A stretch of 64,000 nt of DNA from Pseudolysinimonas_A sp049651805. Lineage in GTDB: Bacteria; Actinomycetota; Actinomycetes; Actinomycetales; Microbacteriaceae. The stretch lies in the NCBI RefSeq assembly GCF_049651805.1, contig NZ_JBASCU010000019.1:30371-94370 (forward strand). The letters run 5' to 3'. The position numbers were made by a program, and so were the translations under genes. The notes below the pieces were generated by a model. That model worked only from the letters and a program-made list of their open reading frames with translations, was not told the origin of the DNA and ran no database searches. Shown here in pieces: positions 33,395 through 42,019 of this stretch (positions are counted from its first letter, which is position 1; the number at the start of each line of letters is the position of its first letter).

Positions 33395-34390
33395 ATGCGC
33401 CAGATCGTGATCATCGGCTCGGGACCGGCGGGCTACACCGCCGCGATCTACGCCGCGCGCGCGAACCTGAAACCGCTGGTGATCGCCTCGAGCGTCGAGT
33501 TCGGGGGCGAGCTGATGAAGACCACCGAGGTCGAGAACTTCCCCGGATTCCCCGAGGGCATCATGGGCCCCGACCTGATGATGAAGATGCAGGAGCAGGC
33601 GGAGCGCTTCGGCGCCGAGATCGTCTACGACGACGTCACGAAGCTCGAGCTCGCCGGCGAGGTGAAGCGGATCCATCGCGGAGACGGCACCGTCGAGGAG
33701 GCCCTCACGGTGATCTACGCGACCGGCTCGGAGTACCGCAAACTCGGGCTCGCCGACGAGACCCGCCTCTCGGGCTACGGCGTCTCGTGGTGCGCCACGT
33801 GCGACGGGGCGTTCTTCAAGCAGAAGAAGGTCGCCGTGATCGGCGGGGGCGACTCGGCGCTGGAAGAGGCCACCTTCCTGACCCGATTCGCCGACGTCGT
33901 CTACCTCGTGCACCGACGCGACGCGTTTCGCGCTTCCGCGGCGATGCAGGACCGGGCGTTCGCCGACCCGAAGATCCAGATTCTCTGGAACCTGGAAGTC
34001 GCCCACATCTACGGCGACGAAAAGGTCACCGGCATCGGGCTGACCAGCACCGTCGACGACACCGAGACGACCCTCGATGTGCAGGGCGTGTTCGTCGCGA
34101 TCGGCGCGGATCCCCGTACGCACCTCGTGCACGGGCAGCTCGACCTCACCGCCGAAGGCACGATCGCCGTCGACGGCCGGTCGTCGCGCACCAACATTCC
34201 GGGAGTCTTCGCGGCCGGCGATGTCGTCGACCCGACGTACAAGCAGGCCGTCACGGCCGCGGGTTCCGGCACGGTCGCCGCCCTCGACGCCGAGCACTTC
34301 CTCGCCGCGTTACCGAACGAGGTGCTCGTGCGTGCCGGGGGAGATCCCCGTGAGCCCGGTGCGCCGGTTCCCGCCGCCGCGACCGTTTAG
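33395..34390 (+). CDS. trxB: Thioredoxin reductase
   Basis: A 331-residue flavoprotein that reduces thioredoxin with NADPH. FAD site Gly-Ser-Gly-Pro-Ala-Gly-Tyr near residue 9, redox Cys-Ala-Thr-Cys at about residue 135, NADPH site Gly-Gly-Gly-Asp-Ser-Ala, and the C-terminal Ala-Ala-Gly-Asp-Val. The inner ATG was chosen because AAGGCAGGAAT precedes it and it matches the family N-terminus. trxA follows 63 bases downstream. Confidence 0.95.
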   Translation: MRQIVIIGSGPAGYTAAIYAARANLKPLVIASSVEFGGELMKTTEVENFPGFPEGIMGPDLMMKMQEQAERFGAEIVYDDVTKLELAGEVKRIHRGDGTVEEALTVIYATGSEYRKLGLADETRLSGYGVSWCATCDGAFFKQKKVAVIGGGDSALEEATFLTRFADVVYLVHRRDAFRASAAMQDRAFADPKIQILWNLEVAHIYGDEKVTGIGLTSTVDDTETTLDVQGVFVAIGADPRTHLVHGQLDLTAEGTIAVDGRSSRTNIPGVFAAGDVVDPTYKQAVTAAGSGTVAALDAEHFLAALPNEVLVRAGGDPREPGAPVPAAATV

Positions 34391-34453
34391 TGGAATGCCC
34401 GGCCGCGCAGCGCGGTTGTGCTCACCAGACCTGAAGAAGGAAGAAGGAAAAAG

Positions 34454-34780
34454 ATGTCCAGCGCCAAGGATGTGACCGACGCCTCGTTCGAGGCCGACGT
34501 GCTCAACTCCGACAAGCCGATCATGGTCGACTTCTGGGCCGAGTGGTGCGGCCCGTGTCGCGCCGTTTCGCCCATTCTCGACAAGATCGCCGAAGAGCAC
34601 GCCGACAAGCTCTCGATCGTGAAGCTCAACGTTGACGACAACCCGGCCACGGCCGAGAAGTACGGCATCACGTCGATCCCGGCGATGTACGTCTTCAAGA
34701 ACGGCGAGGTCGTGAAGCGCGTCATCGGCGCGAAGCCGAAGCCGGCGCTCGAGGCCGACCTGGCGGAGTTCTTGGCCTAA
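34454..34780 (+). CDS. trxA: Thioredoxin
   Basis: A 108-residue thioredoxin with the active site Trp-Cys-Gly-Pro-Cys-Arg (about residues 31-36) and the cis-Pro in Ser-Ile-Pro-Ala-Met. It keeps cytoplasmic thiols reduced, with TrxB encoded just before it. The start was set by GAAGAAGGAAAAAG directly upstream. A strong stem-loop ends the unit. Confidence 0.96.
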   Translation: MSSAKDVTDASFEADVLNSDKPIMVDFWAEWCGPCRAVSPILDKIAEEHADKLSIVKLNVDDNPATAEKYGITSIPAMYVFKNGEVVKRVIGAKPKPALEADLAEFLA

Positions 34781-34803
34781 CCGCGCTCTGATCAGGCTTT
34801 TTC

Positions 34804-34835
34804 AAGGGCTCGTCTCCGGTAGGAGGCGAGCCCTT
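34804..34835 (+). terminator. Terminator of trxB-trxA
   Basis: Arms AAGGGCTCGTCTCC and GGAGGCGAGCCCTT (one mismatch) with the loop GGTA. Confidence 0.85.
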
Positions 34836-34840
34836 CGCCA

Positions 34841-34899
34841 TCCATCCGTGACTTTTCGCGCGGATTGACGTCGGGTCCGCGCGAAAAGTCGCGGATGGA
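34841..34899. repeat. Long palindromic repeat, second family, copy 2
   Basis: Arms of 24 bases (34841-34864 and 34876-34899) with one mismatch around an 11-base loop. The right arm shares about 23 bases with the copy after purB. Confidence 0.85.
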
Positions 34900-34962
34900 G
34901 CAGCCACCCTCTCCCGTTTGGCGGCGGGGTGCGGCGCCGATCCACGGGTACCCTCGATGGTT

Positions 34963-36264
34963 ATGCAGACGCAGGGCAACAACATGGATCCGTGGTACGG
35001 GCTGTATGCCGCCCGTACGGCCGGCCTGTCGGCCTCCGAGGTCCGTGCCCTGTTCGCCGTCGCCAGCCGCCCGGAGGTGGTCTCGCTGGCCGGCGGGATG
35101 CCGTTCGTGTCCGCCATCCCGCAAGACCTGCTGACCGGCGCTGTCGAGCGCACGGTGCGCGACCGCGGTGCGACCGCGCTGCAGTACGGCTCGGGCCAGG
35201 GGATGCCGGCGCTGCGTGAGCAGATCCTCGACGTCATGGCGCTCGAAGGCATCCATGCCGGCGTCGACGACATCGTCGTCACGACCGGGTCGCAGCACGC
35301 GCTCGAGCTGGTCGCGAAGCTGTTCCTCGACGCGGGCGACGTCGTGCTCGCCGAGGGCCCGTCGTACGTGACGGCGATCACGGTGTTCAAGTCGTTCCAG
35401 GCCGAGGTCGTACACGCGCCGATGGATGACCAGGGCCTTCAGCCCGAGGCTCTCCGCGAAGCGATCACCCGGGTGCGCGCGGCCGGCAAGACCATCAAGT
35501 TCCTGTATACGATCCCGTCGTTCCACAACCCGATGGGCGTGACCCTGCCGTGGGAGCGCCGCATGGAGATCCTCGAGATCGCGCGGCAGAACGACATCCT
35601 CGTGCTGGAGGACAACCCCTACGGGCTGCTCTACTTCGACCAGCCGCCGCCCCACGCGATGCGATCGGTCGAAGAAGACGGGGTGATCTACCTCGGCACC
35701 TTCTCGAAGACCCTCGCGCCGGGCTTCCGAGTCGGTTGGGCCGTCGCCCCCCACGCGATCCGAGAGAAACTCATTCTCGCCAACGAGGCTGCGGTACTCT
35801 CGCCCTCGTCGTTCTCGCAGACCGTCATCTCGGAGTACCTCGGGTCGGCCGATTGGAAAGGCCAGATCGACACCTTCCGCGACGTCTACCGCGAACGCCG
35901 GGATGCGATGCTCTCGGCCCTCGCCGACCAGTTGCCGACGCTGTCGTGGACGGTGCCCTCCGGCGGCTTCTACGTCTGGTTGCGCCTGCCCGATCACCTC
36001 GACTCGAAGGCGATGCTGCCCCGCGCCGTCAAAGAGCTCGTCGCCTACACACCCGGAACGGCGTTCTACGCCGACGGGTCGGGTCGCAACGCGATGAGGT
36101 TGTCGTTCTGCTACCCGACGCCCGACTTCATCCGCGAAGGCATCCGGCGGCTCGCGATCGTCATCAACGGCGAGCTCGCTCTGCTCAACGAGTTCCAGCA
36201 GACCGGTCCGCTGAGCACACTTCCCTCCGAGCCCGAGGGCGTTCTGCCCCCGTTCGCCGGGTGA
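34963..36264 (+). CDS. PLP-dependent aminotransferase (MocR/2-aminoadipate-type)
   Basis: A 433-residue class I aminotransferase, related to 2-aminoadipate/LysN-type enzymes and the catalytic part of MocR proteins: Val-Ser-Leu-Ala-Gly-Gly-Met-Pro near residue 40, Gly-Ser-Gln-His-Ala-Leu-Glu, Ser-Phe-His-Asn-Pro-Met-Gly-Val-Thr and the PLP lysine in Gly-Thr-Phe-Ser-Lys-Thr-Leu-Ala-Pro-Gly-Phe-Arg. There is no DNA-binding head. Substrate unknown. TACCCT eight bases before this ATG suggests a leaderless start; 34957 and 34984 are alternatives. The ligase gene follows after seven bases. Confidence 0.82.
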   Translation: MQTQGNNMDPWYGLYAARTAGLSASEVRALFAVASRPEVVSLAGGMPFVSAIPQDLLTGAVERTVRDRGATALQYGSGQGMPALREQILDVMALEGIHAGVDDIVVTTGSQHALELVAKLFLDAGDVVLAEGPSYVTAITVFKSFQAEVVHAPMDDQGLQPEALREAITRVRAAGKTIKFLYTIPSFHNPMGVTLPWERRMEILEIARQNDILVLEDNPYGLLYFDQPPPHAMRSVEEDGVIYLGTFSKTLAPGFRVGWAVAPHAIREKLILANEAAVLSPSSFSQTVISEYLGSADWKGQIDTFRDVYRERRDAMLSALADQLPTLSWTVPSGGFYVWLRLPDHLDSKAMLPRAVKELVAYTPGTAFYADGSGRNAMRLSFCYPTPDFIREGIRRLAIVINGELALLNEFQQTGPLSTLPSEPEGVLPPFAG

Positions 36265-36271
36265 GTGCCCC

Positions 36272-37225
36272 GTGACCGCACTGAAGCGCGTCGTCGTTCT
36301 GGCCGGCGGCATCTCCCACGAACGCGACGTATCGCTGCGCAGCGGCCGACGTGTCGCCGACAGCCTGCTCGAACACGGGCTCGAGGTCGAACTGCGCGAC
36401 CCCGACGCCACACTGCTCGCCTACCTGCGCGACAACCGCCCGGATGCGGTGTGGCCGGCCCTGCACGGAGCGAGCGGCGAAGACGGCGCCCTGCGGGGCC
36501 TCCTGGAGTTCCTCGGCGTTCCCTTCGTCGGGTCGTCGTCGTCCGCCGCCCGGCTCGCGTGGGACAAGCCCACCGCAAAGATCATCGTCGAACGGGCGGG
36601 TGTCTCGACTCCGCGTTCGATCACCCTCGGGCGCGACGCCTTCCGTGAACTCGGCGCCGACGCGATCTTCGCCGCGATCGATGACGAGCTGCCGGTGCCG
36701 CTGGTCGTGAAGCCGGCACAGGGCGGTTCAGCTCAGGGCGTCACGATCGTCACCGATCATGAGGCGATGCCCCGTGCGATGGTCGAGGCGTACACCTACG
36801 GGGATGTCGCGCTCGTCGAGCAACAGATCACCGGCACCGAGATCGCGGTCGGGGTGATCGACACCGGCGACGGACCCGTCGCCTTGCCCGCCGTCGAGAT
36901 CGAGCCACTGTCGGGCGTCTACTCCTTCGAGGCGCGCTACAACGCCGGCGAAACGCGGTTCTACACGCCGGCCCGACTCTCCGACGAGGTCGCCGCACGT
37001 GCCGCCGAGGCCGCCGTCAACGCCCACGTCGCCCTCGGAATGCGGCACCTGTCTCGCGTCGACCTGATCATCGACGGGGCCGGCACTCCGTGGTTCCTCG
37101 AAGCGAATGTGTTGCCCGGGCTTACCGAGACCTCGCTGCTGCCGCAGGCGCTCGAAGCCGCCGGCCACGACCTCGGCTGGATCTACACCCGCCTCGCAGA
37201 AGCCTCACTGACCGCTTCTCGGTGA
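36272..37225 (+). CDS. D-alanine-D-alanine ligase-type ATP-grasp enzyme
   Basis: A 317-residue ATP-grasp protein. N-terminal Leu-Ala-Gly-Gly-Ile-Ser-His-Glu-Arg-Asp-Val-Ser, Leu-His-Gly-Ala-Ser-Gly-Glu-Asp-Gly, Lys-Pro-Ala-Gln-Gly-Gly-Ser-Ala-Gln-Gly and the C-terminal Glu-Ala-Asn-Val-Leu-Pro-Gly-Leu-Thr are all of the Ddl type. Ddl normally has Val-Lys-Pro-...-Gly-Ser-Ser and Asn-Thr-Xxx-Pro-Gly; the small changes leave open whether it makes D-Ala-D-Ala or another dipeptide. Starts with GTG. It lies head to tail with the aminotransferase and converges on parB. Confidence 0.8.
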   Translation: MTALKRVVVLAGGISHERDVSLRSGRRVADSLLEHGLEVELRDPDATLLAYLRDNRPDAVWPALHGASGEDGALRGLLEFLGVPFVGSSSSAARLAWDKPTAKIIVERAGVSTPRSITLGRDAFRELGADAIFAAIDDELPVPLVVKPAQGGSAQGVTIVTDHEAMPRAMVEAYTYGDVALVEQQITGTEIAVGVIDTGDGPVALPAVEIEPLSGVYSFEARYNAGETRFYTPARLSDEVAARAAEAAVNAHVALGMRHLSRVDLIIDGAGTPWFLEANVLPGLTETSLLPQALEAAGHDLGWIYTRLAEASLTASR

Positions 37226-37306
37226 TCGAGTAGCGCCGCAGGCGCGTGTCGAGATCGCGCGGCTTGGTTTCGACACGCCGCTTCGCGGCTACTCAACCAC
37301 CGAAGT
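37217..37306. repeat. Inverted pair of palindromic (REP-like) units between convergent genes
   Basis: Two units facing each other (TCGGTGATCGAGTAGC ... and ... GGCTACTCAACCACCGA) fill the gap between the ligase and parB stops, the same layout as at 4364-4470. Probably a two-way terminator. Confidence 0.85.
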
Positions 37307-37309
37307 CGG

Positions 37310-38260
37310 TCACCCAACGGAGGAGTCGACCCCGAGCTCGTCGAAGATGCGACGTAGGTCGGCGACGGTGGCGAAGTCGATCGTGATCGTGCCCTTCGAG
37401 GCGCCGAGCGCGATCTTCACGCGCGTGTCGAGCTTGTCGCCCAGGCGTTCGGCGAGTTCACCCAGGTGCTGCTGACGCTTGCCGGCGACCGGTTTGCCCA
37501 CCTTCGGCTTCGGCGGGGAGATCACGCCGGCCGCCGCTTCGGCGGCGCGCACCGAGAGGTCTTCGTTGATGATCTTGTCGGCGAGCTTCCGCATCGCATC
37601 CTCGTCACCCACCGAGAGGATCGCCCGGGCATGGCCGGCCGAGAGCACCCCCGCGGCGACCTTCGACTGAATGCCTTGCGGCAGCCGCAGCAGCCGGATG
37701 GTGTTGGTGATCTGCGGGCGCGACCGACCGATGCGGTCGGCGAGCTGCTCCTGCGTGATGCCGAAGTCTTCGAGCAGCTGCTTGTACGCCGACGCCTCTT
37801 CCAACGGGTTGAGCTGAGCGCGGTGGATGTTCTCCAGCAGGGCGTCGCGCAACATCGCCTCGTCGGCGGTGTCTTTGACGACAGCCGGGATGCGATCGAG
37901 GCCGGCGGCCTTCGACGCCCGAAAGCGGCGCTCGCCCATGATGAGCTCGTACTGCGGCTCCCCGGCGGCGGCTCCCGCCCGCGGTCGCACGACGATCGGC
38001 TGGAGCACGCCGAACTCGCGGATCGACACGACGAGTTCCTGCAGCGCGTCGGCGTCGAACTCCACGCGGGGCTGCTGCGCGTTCGGCACGATGTCGCTGA
38101 GCTCGAGGTCGGCGAGCCGTGCGCCGGGTACGGCGACGAGGTCGGAGTCAGACCCGAAGAAGACGTCGACGGGGCGATCATGTTCGGTTGCCTCGTCAGG
38201 GCCGGTCGGGATGAGGGCGCCGATTCCGCGGCCCAGGCCGGTGCGCTTCGGGGGGGCCAT
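37310..38260 (-). CDS. parB: Chromosome partitioning protein ParB
   Basis: A 316-residue ParB: N-terminal Arg-Thr-Gly-Leu-Gly-Arg-Gly-Ile-Gly-Ala-Leu box that contacts ParA, the CTP-binding part with Gly-Glu-Arg-Arg-Phe-Arg-Ala near residue 118, a helix-turn-helix (Gln-Glu-Gln-Leu-Ala-Asp-Arg-Ile-Gly-Arg-Ser) and a C-terminal dimer part. It loads at parS sites and spreads. The ATG overlaps the parA stop by one base (TGATG). The longer frame upstream is a shadow of parA. Confidence 0.96.
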   Translation of the reverse strand: MAPPKRTGLGRGIGALIPTGPDEATEHDRPVDVFFGSDSDLVAVPGARLADLELSDIVPNAQQPRVEFDADALQELVVSIREFGVLQPIVVRPRAGAAAGEPQYELIMGERRFRASKAAGLDRIPAVVKDTADEAMLRDALLENIHRAQLNPLEEASAYKQLLEDFGITQEQLADRIGRSRPQITNTIRLLRLPQGIQSKVAAGVLSAGHARAILSVGDEDAMRKLADKIINEDLSVRAAEAAAGVISPPKPKVGKPVAGKRQQHLGELAERLGDKLDTRVKIALGASKGTITIDFATVADLRRIFDELGVDSSVG

Positions 38261-39141
38261 CAGACGACACTCCGGTGTGCGATCTCCGACGCAGCCTCGC
38301 GGTACGACAGCGAACCGGGGGAGTTGCCGTCGTAGGTGATGACGCTCTGCCCGTAGCTCGGCGCCTCCGAGATGCGCACGGAGCGGGGGATGAGGGTGGT
38401 CAGGGTCTCCGCCGGGAAGTGCTCGCGCACCTCGTCGACCACCTGATTCGCGAGGTTGGTACGGGCGTCGTACATGGTCAGCAGGATCGTCGACATCGCG
38501 AGCTTCGGGTTGAGGTGCCGCTGGATGAGCTTGATGTTGTCGAGCAGCTGGCTCAGCCCTTCGAGGGCGTAATACTCGCACTGGATCGGGATGAGCACCT
38601 CTTGCGCCGCGACGAAGGCGTTGATGGTGAGCAGCCCGAGCGAGGGCGGACAGTCGATGAACACGTAGTGGTACATCTCGTCGACCTCGCCCAGGTAGGC
38701 GTCGAGGGCGGTGCGCAGTCGCTGCTCGCGCGCGACGAGGGAGACCAGCTCGATCTCGGCGCCCGCGAGATGAATCGTCGCCGGCAGGCACCAGAGGCCG
38801 GGGAACTCCGGGCTCTGCTGCACGGCGTCACGCACGGGAGCGTCGCCGACGATGACGTCGTACACGCTCTCGACTTCGGCGCGGTGCTCGACCCCGAGGG
38901 CGGTCGAGGCGTTGCCCTGTGGGTCCAGGTCCACGACCAGTACCCGGGCGCCGCCCTGCGCCAGCGCCGCGGCCAGGTTGACGGTCGTCGTGGTCTTGCC
39001 GACCCCGCCCTTCTGGTTGGCGACCGTGATGATGCGGGTCTTGGCCGGAACGGGAAGCTGGGCGTCGGCGAGCGCGAGCCTGCGGCGGGTGAGCTCGGCG
39101 ACCTCCTGGGCGAGAGGGGTCGTGGGGTCGAAACTGCTCAC
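38260..39141 (-). CDS. parA: Chromosome partitioning ATPase ParA
   Basis: A 293-residue ParA/Soj with a deviant Walker A Lys-Gly-Gly-Val-Gly-Lys-Thr-Thr at about residues 44-51 and Asp-Leu-Asp-Pro-Gln-Gly-Asn. It forms the gradient that moves ParB-parS complexes apart. The start is a GTG; a parS site lies 20 bases upstream and probably overlaps the promoter. Operon order rsmG-parA-parB is standard. Confidence 0.96.
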   Translation of the reverse strand: MSSFDPTTPLAQEVAELTRRRLALADAQLPVPAKTRIITVANQKGGVGKTTTTVNLAAALAQGGARVLVVDLDPQGNASTALGVEHRAEVESVYDVIVGDAPVRDAVQQSPEFPGLWCLPATIHLAGAEIELVSLVAREQRLRTALDAYLGEVDEMYHYVFIDCPPSLGLLTINAFVAAQEVLIPIQCEYYALEGLSQLLDNIKLIQRHLNPKLAMSTILLTMYDARTNLANQVVDEVREHFPAETLTTLIPRSVRISEAPSYGQSVITYDGNSPGSLSYREAASEIAHRSVV

Positions 39142-39161
39142 TGGTGGGACTGGCCTTTCGT

Positions 39162-39177
39162 TGTTTCACGTGAAACA
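39162..39177. promoter_or_regulatory. parS site 1
   Basis: TGTTTCACGTGAAACA, the perfect 16-base bacterial parS consensus, between rsmG and parA. ParB nucleates here. Confidence 0.97.
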
Positions 39178-39199
39178 TCGCGTCGGGAGACTCGGAAGA

Positions 39200-39826
39200 T
39201 CAGTGACCCACCCTAGCCCGAAAGACTCGGGTCACCTCGGGCACGATCCCCTCGCCGAGCACGAGCACCTCGAGGTCGCGGACGCGGGCCTTGCGGAACG
39301 CCTTCTCGGCCGCGGTGATCTCGTCCTGCACTCGGGCGCCCTTCATGAAGAGCAGCTCGCCGCCCGGCTTCACGAGGGGCGCGCAGAGCGGAACGAGCTT
39401 GCTCAGAGCCGACACCGCGCGGGCCGTGACCTGATCGAGGAAGGGATCCGGATGGATGTCCTCCGCCCGGCCGCGCAGCACGGTGACATTCTCCAAGCCG
39501 AGACGATCGGCCTCCGCGGAAAGCCAGTCCGTGCGACGCTCCATCGGCTCGATGAGCACCAACTCGACGTCGGGTCGGGCGATCGCGAGTACGAGTCCCG
39601 GCAGGCCGGCACCGCTGCCGACGTCTCCGACGAGGCCGGGACGTAGGAGCGGGGCGACAAGCGCGCAGTTGACGACGTGCCGCGACCAGAGGCGCTCGAC
39701 CTCGAGCGGGCCGATCAGCCCGAGCGGTTCGCCGTACTCGGCGAGGTCGGCCGTGAACGCGCGCGCCACGTCGATGTGGTCGCCGAAGAGCGCCGCAGCG
39801 TACGGAGGCTCTTCTTCGACCGTCAA
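39200..39826 (-). CDS. rsmG: 16S rRNA (guanine527-N7)-methyltransferase
   Basis: About 208 residues of the RsmG/GidB type: Asp-Val-Gly-Ser-Gly-Ala-Gly-Leu-Pro-Gly (SAM binding), Glu-Pro-Met-Glu-Arg-Arg, and Thr-Ala-Arg-Ala-Val-Ser-Ala-Leu. It methylates G527 of 16S rRNA; loss gives low-level streptomycin resistance in other bacteria. No ATG or GTG fits the N-terminus: I chose the TTG that abuts parS site 2. The frame stays open through the parS site, so the true start may be further upstream. Confidence 0.88.
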   Translation of the reverse strand: MTVEEEPPYAAALFGDHIDVARAFTADLAEYGEPLGLIGPLEVERLWSRHVVNCALVAPLLRPGLVGDVGSGAGLPGLVLAIARPDVELVLIEPMERRTDWLSAEADRLGLENVTVLRGRAEDIHPDPFLDQVTARAVSALSKLVPLCAPLVKPGGELLFMKGARVQDEITAAEKAFRKARVRDLEVLVLGEGIVPEVTRVFRARVGH

Positions 39827-39842
39827 TGTTTCACGTGAAACA
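39827..39842. promoter_or_regulatory. parS site 2
   Basis: A second perfect TGTTTCACGTGAAACA, between the jag stop and the rsmG start, 665 bases from site 1. Confidence 0.97.
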
Positions 39843-39848
39843 GTGGCG

Positions 39849-40388
39849 TCACTTCGCGCGGATGACCGTGTGGCGATCGCGACCTTCGCCCTCGGACTCC
39901 GAGGTAAAGCCGCGCTCGGCCACCAGGTCGTGCACCAGCTTGCGCTCGTAGCTCGACATCGGAGGCAGGGAGGCTGTCGCGGCCCCACCCTCGAGGCGGG
40001 TGATCGCGTGCTCGACCAAGGCAGCGAGTTCGTCGGCGCGTGCATCTCGCGACCCGCCGATGTCGAGGATCAACCGGGAGAACCGGCCGGTGCGGTTCTG
40101 CACCGCGAGGCGGGTGAGTTCCTGGAGCGCGGTGACAGTGTCGGGCTTCGAGAGCAGCCGCAGGTTGGAGTCGGCCGTCGCCGAGACGGACAGGTAGGCC
40201 CGGCCCCCCCGTGCGTCGATGTCGATGTCGCCGTCGATGTCGGCGATGTCGAGCAGTTCCTCGATGTAATCGGCAGCCGCGTCGCCCTCGTCGATGACGT
40301 CCTGCTCCGTCGGCTCTGCCTGATCGGCGTGCCCGTCAACCTCCGACGGATTCTCTTCGACGGTGGGGGATTCTGTCGTGTCGCTCAT
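39849..40388 (-). CDS. jag: Jag/KhpB-type RNA-binding protein (KH-R3H)
   Basis: A 179-residue protein with an acidic N-terminal tail (to about residue 35), a KH-like domain and a C-terminal R3H domain with Ser-Ser-Tyr-Glu-Arg-Lys-Leu-Val-His-Asp and Arg-His-Thr-Val-Ile. It binds single-stranded nucleic acid and lies, as usual, between yidC and rsmG. The ATG overlaps the yidC stop by four bases. Confidence 0.9.
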   Translation of the reverse strand: MSDTTESPTVEENPSEVDGHADQAEPTEQDVIDEGDAAADYIEELLDIADIDGDIDIDARGGRAYLSVSATADSNLRLLSKPDTVTALQELTRLAVQNRTGRFSRLILDIGGSRDARADELAALVEHAITRLEGGAATASLPPMSSYERKLVHDLVAERGFTSESEGEGRDRHTVIRAK

Positions 40389-41359
40389 CGGCGGCCGCCC
40401 TGCTTCTTCGATCGGTTCTTACCCACCGGCTGCTGCCGCTGGACCTTCTTGGGTTCTTCGACGATCTCCTCCAGCATCGCGGCATCCTCGGTCATGCTCG
40501 CGCGACGCTTCTTCGCCAGGCGCGCTTCGCGAGCGAGAGCCGCCTCGCTGCCGGGCGTCGGCATGTTCCGAATGACGATGAACTGCTGGATCATCGTCCA
40601 GAAGTTCGAGGTGAGCCAGTAGAACATGACGCCGATGGGGAAGGCGAAGCCCGAGAACGCGAACACCAGCGGCAGCAAGTACAGCAGGATGCGCTGCTGC
40701 CGGTACATCGGGCTGGCCTTCATCTCGGGCGACTGGTTCTTCGACATGATCTGCAGCTGCGTGATGAACTGCGACGCCGTCATGAGGATGACCATGACGA
40801 CCGCGATGACGATGACGACGACCTCGACCGGGTCTTGCGCGGCGGCGCTCTGGATGCTGTCGTGGAGCGGCGCGACACCGAACAGCGACGCCTTGCCGAA
40901 CTCCGTCGCCAGCTGCTGGTTGAGCAGCCCGACTCCGGCGCGACCCTGGTTGGCCTCGTTGAGCACGGTGAAGAGCCCGAAGAAGATCGGCATCTGGATG
41001 AGCAGCGGCAGGCACGAGGCGAAGGGGTTGGTGCCGGCCTTCTTGTAGAGATCCATCGTCTCGCGCTGCATCGCCTCGCGCGAGAACTGGTCGCGCTTGC
41101 CGCGGTACTTGTCCTGGATTTTCTTGAGCTGCGGGGCGACCTCGAGCATCTTGCGCTGGCTCTTGATCTGCCGCACGAAGATCGGGATGAGGGCCGCGCG
41201 CACGACGAGAACGAGTCCGACGATGGACAGCACCCAGGTGAGCCCGGCACCCGAGTCCATCCCGAGGGCGGTCAGCAGCGTGTGGAAGCCGACGAGGATC
41301 GCTTCGATGGCCTGCTTGATCGGCCACAGCAGGGTATTGAAGAAGGCGAAGATGTCCAC
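40385..41359 (-). CDS. yidC: Membrane protein insertase YidC
   Basis: A 324-residue Oxa1/YidC insertase of the Gram-positive kind, without the large periplasmic domain. Five membrane helices; the positive groove residue is in Val-Val-Arg-Ala-Ala-Leu-Ile-Pro and the family stretch Leu-Pro-Leu-Leu-Ile-Gln-Met-Pro-Ile-Phe-Phe-Gly-Leu is present, with a basic C-terminal tail. The start is a GTG eight bases after the yidD stop; the longer frame overlaps yidD and was rejected. Confidence 0.94.
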   Translation of the reverse strand: MDIFAFFNTLLWPIKQAIEAILVGFHTLLTALGMDSGAGLTWVLSIVGLVLVVRAALIPIFVRQIKSQRKMLEVAPQLKKIQDKYRGKRDQFSREAMQRETMDLYKKAGTNPFASCLPLLIQMPIFFGLFTVLNEANQGRAGVGLLNQQLATEFGKASLFGVAPLHDSIQSAAAQDPVEVVVIVIAVVMVILMTASQFITQLQIMSKNQSPEMKASPMYRQQRILLYLLPLVFAFSGFAFPIGVMFYWLTSNFWTMIQQFIVIRNMPTPGSEAALAREARLAKKRRASMTEDAAMLEEIVEEPKKVQRQQPVGKNRSKKQGGRR

Positions 41360-41366
41360 TGAGGTG

Positions 41367-41675
41367 TCAGACCTTTCCGTAGCCCGTCGGGAGGACGAAG
41401 CCGAATTCGGTGATGCGGTAGCGGGGAACACGGCGTGGCCGGACGTCGTCGACGCCGCCCCTCGCCCACGGGTGGCAGCGCACGAGGCGCCAGGAGCCGA
41501 GGGCCACGCCCTTGATCACGCCGTGCTGCTGAATCGAACCCAGAGCGTAGGCGGAACAGCTGGGGTAGTAGCGGCAGACGTCACCATAGAGGGGCGAGAT
41601 GACGGCACGATACGCGCGCAGGATGAGCACGCAGATGTTGCGTGGAAGCAGCCAGAGGAAAGTGAGCACAGCCAT
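41367..41675 (-). CDS. yidD: Membrane protein insertion efficiency factor YidD
   Basis: A 102-residue protein with the YidD core Arg-Tyr-Tyr-Pro-Ser-Cys-Ser-Ala-Tyr-Ala and Arg-Cys-His-Pro-Trp, preceded by an amphipathic N-terminal helix. It helps insertion of membrane proteins. It lies between rnpA, with a one-base overlap of ATG and stop, and yidC. Confidence 0.95.
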   Translation of the reverse strand: MAVLTFLWLLPRNICVLILRAYRAVISPLYGDVCRYYPSCSAYALGSIQQHGVIKGVALGSWRLVRCHPWARGGVDDVRPRRVPRYRITEFGFVLPTGYGKV

Positions 41676-42013
41676 CAGGTCATCGCGGGGGAGTCGAGCA
41701 CGTCGTGCATGTCGGCCCAGAGACTATCCCAGGAGCGCTGCGCGGTTCCGGGGAGCACTCGGATGACGACATCCTCACCGTGGCCGCCGGAGTCGACGAC
41801 CTGGCGTCCCAGCGCTCGGAGGCGCCGCTTCACCCGGTTGCGATCCACCGCGTTGCCGACCGCCTTCGACACGATGACCCCGAAGCGCATCGGCGCTGCG
41901 GGGTCTGTGGGAAGGCGGTAGTACACGGCAGTCGACGTCGCGGCTCGACGCCCGCGACGCACCGCGGCGCGGAAGTCCGCAGGGAGGACCACCCGGTTCG
42001 CCCTGGCGAGCAC
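41675..42013 (-). CDS. rnpA: Ribonuclease P protein component
   Basis: A 112-residue basic protein with the RNR motif region Val-Gly-Asn-Ala-Val-Asp-Arg-Asn-Arg-Val-Lys-Arg-Arg-Leu-Arg near residues 52-66. It is the protein partner of the RNase P RNA that trims tRNA 5' ends. It starts with GTG, six bases after the rpmH stop, in the conserved rpmH-rnpA-yidD-yidC order. Confidence 0.95.
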   Translation of the reverse strand: MLARANRVVLPADFRAAVRRGRRAATSTAVYYRLPTDPAAPMRFGVIVSKAVGNAVDRNRVKRRLRALGRQVVDSGGHGEDVVIRVLPGTAQRSWDSLWADMHDVLDSPAMT

Positions 42014-42019
42014 GGGCTC

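Noticed and set aside
38828..39178. A frame starting Met-Phe-His-Val-Lys-Gln over parS as a gene
   Set aside because: The start lies in the parS palindrome and the rest overlaps parA in another frame with no family likeness.
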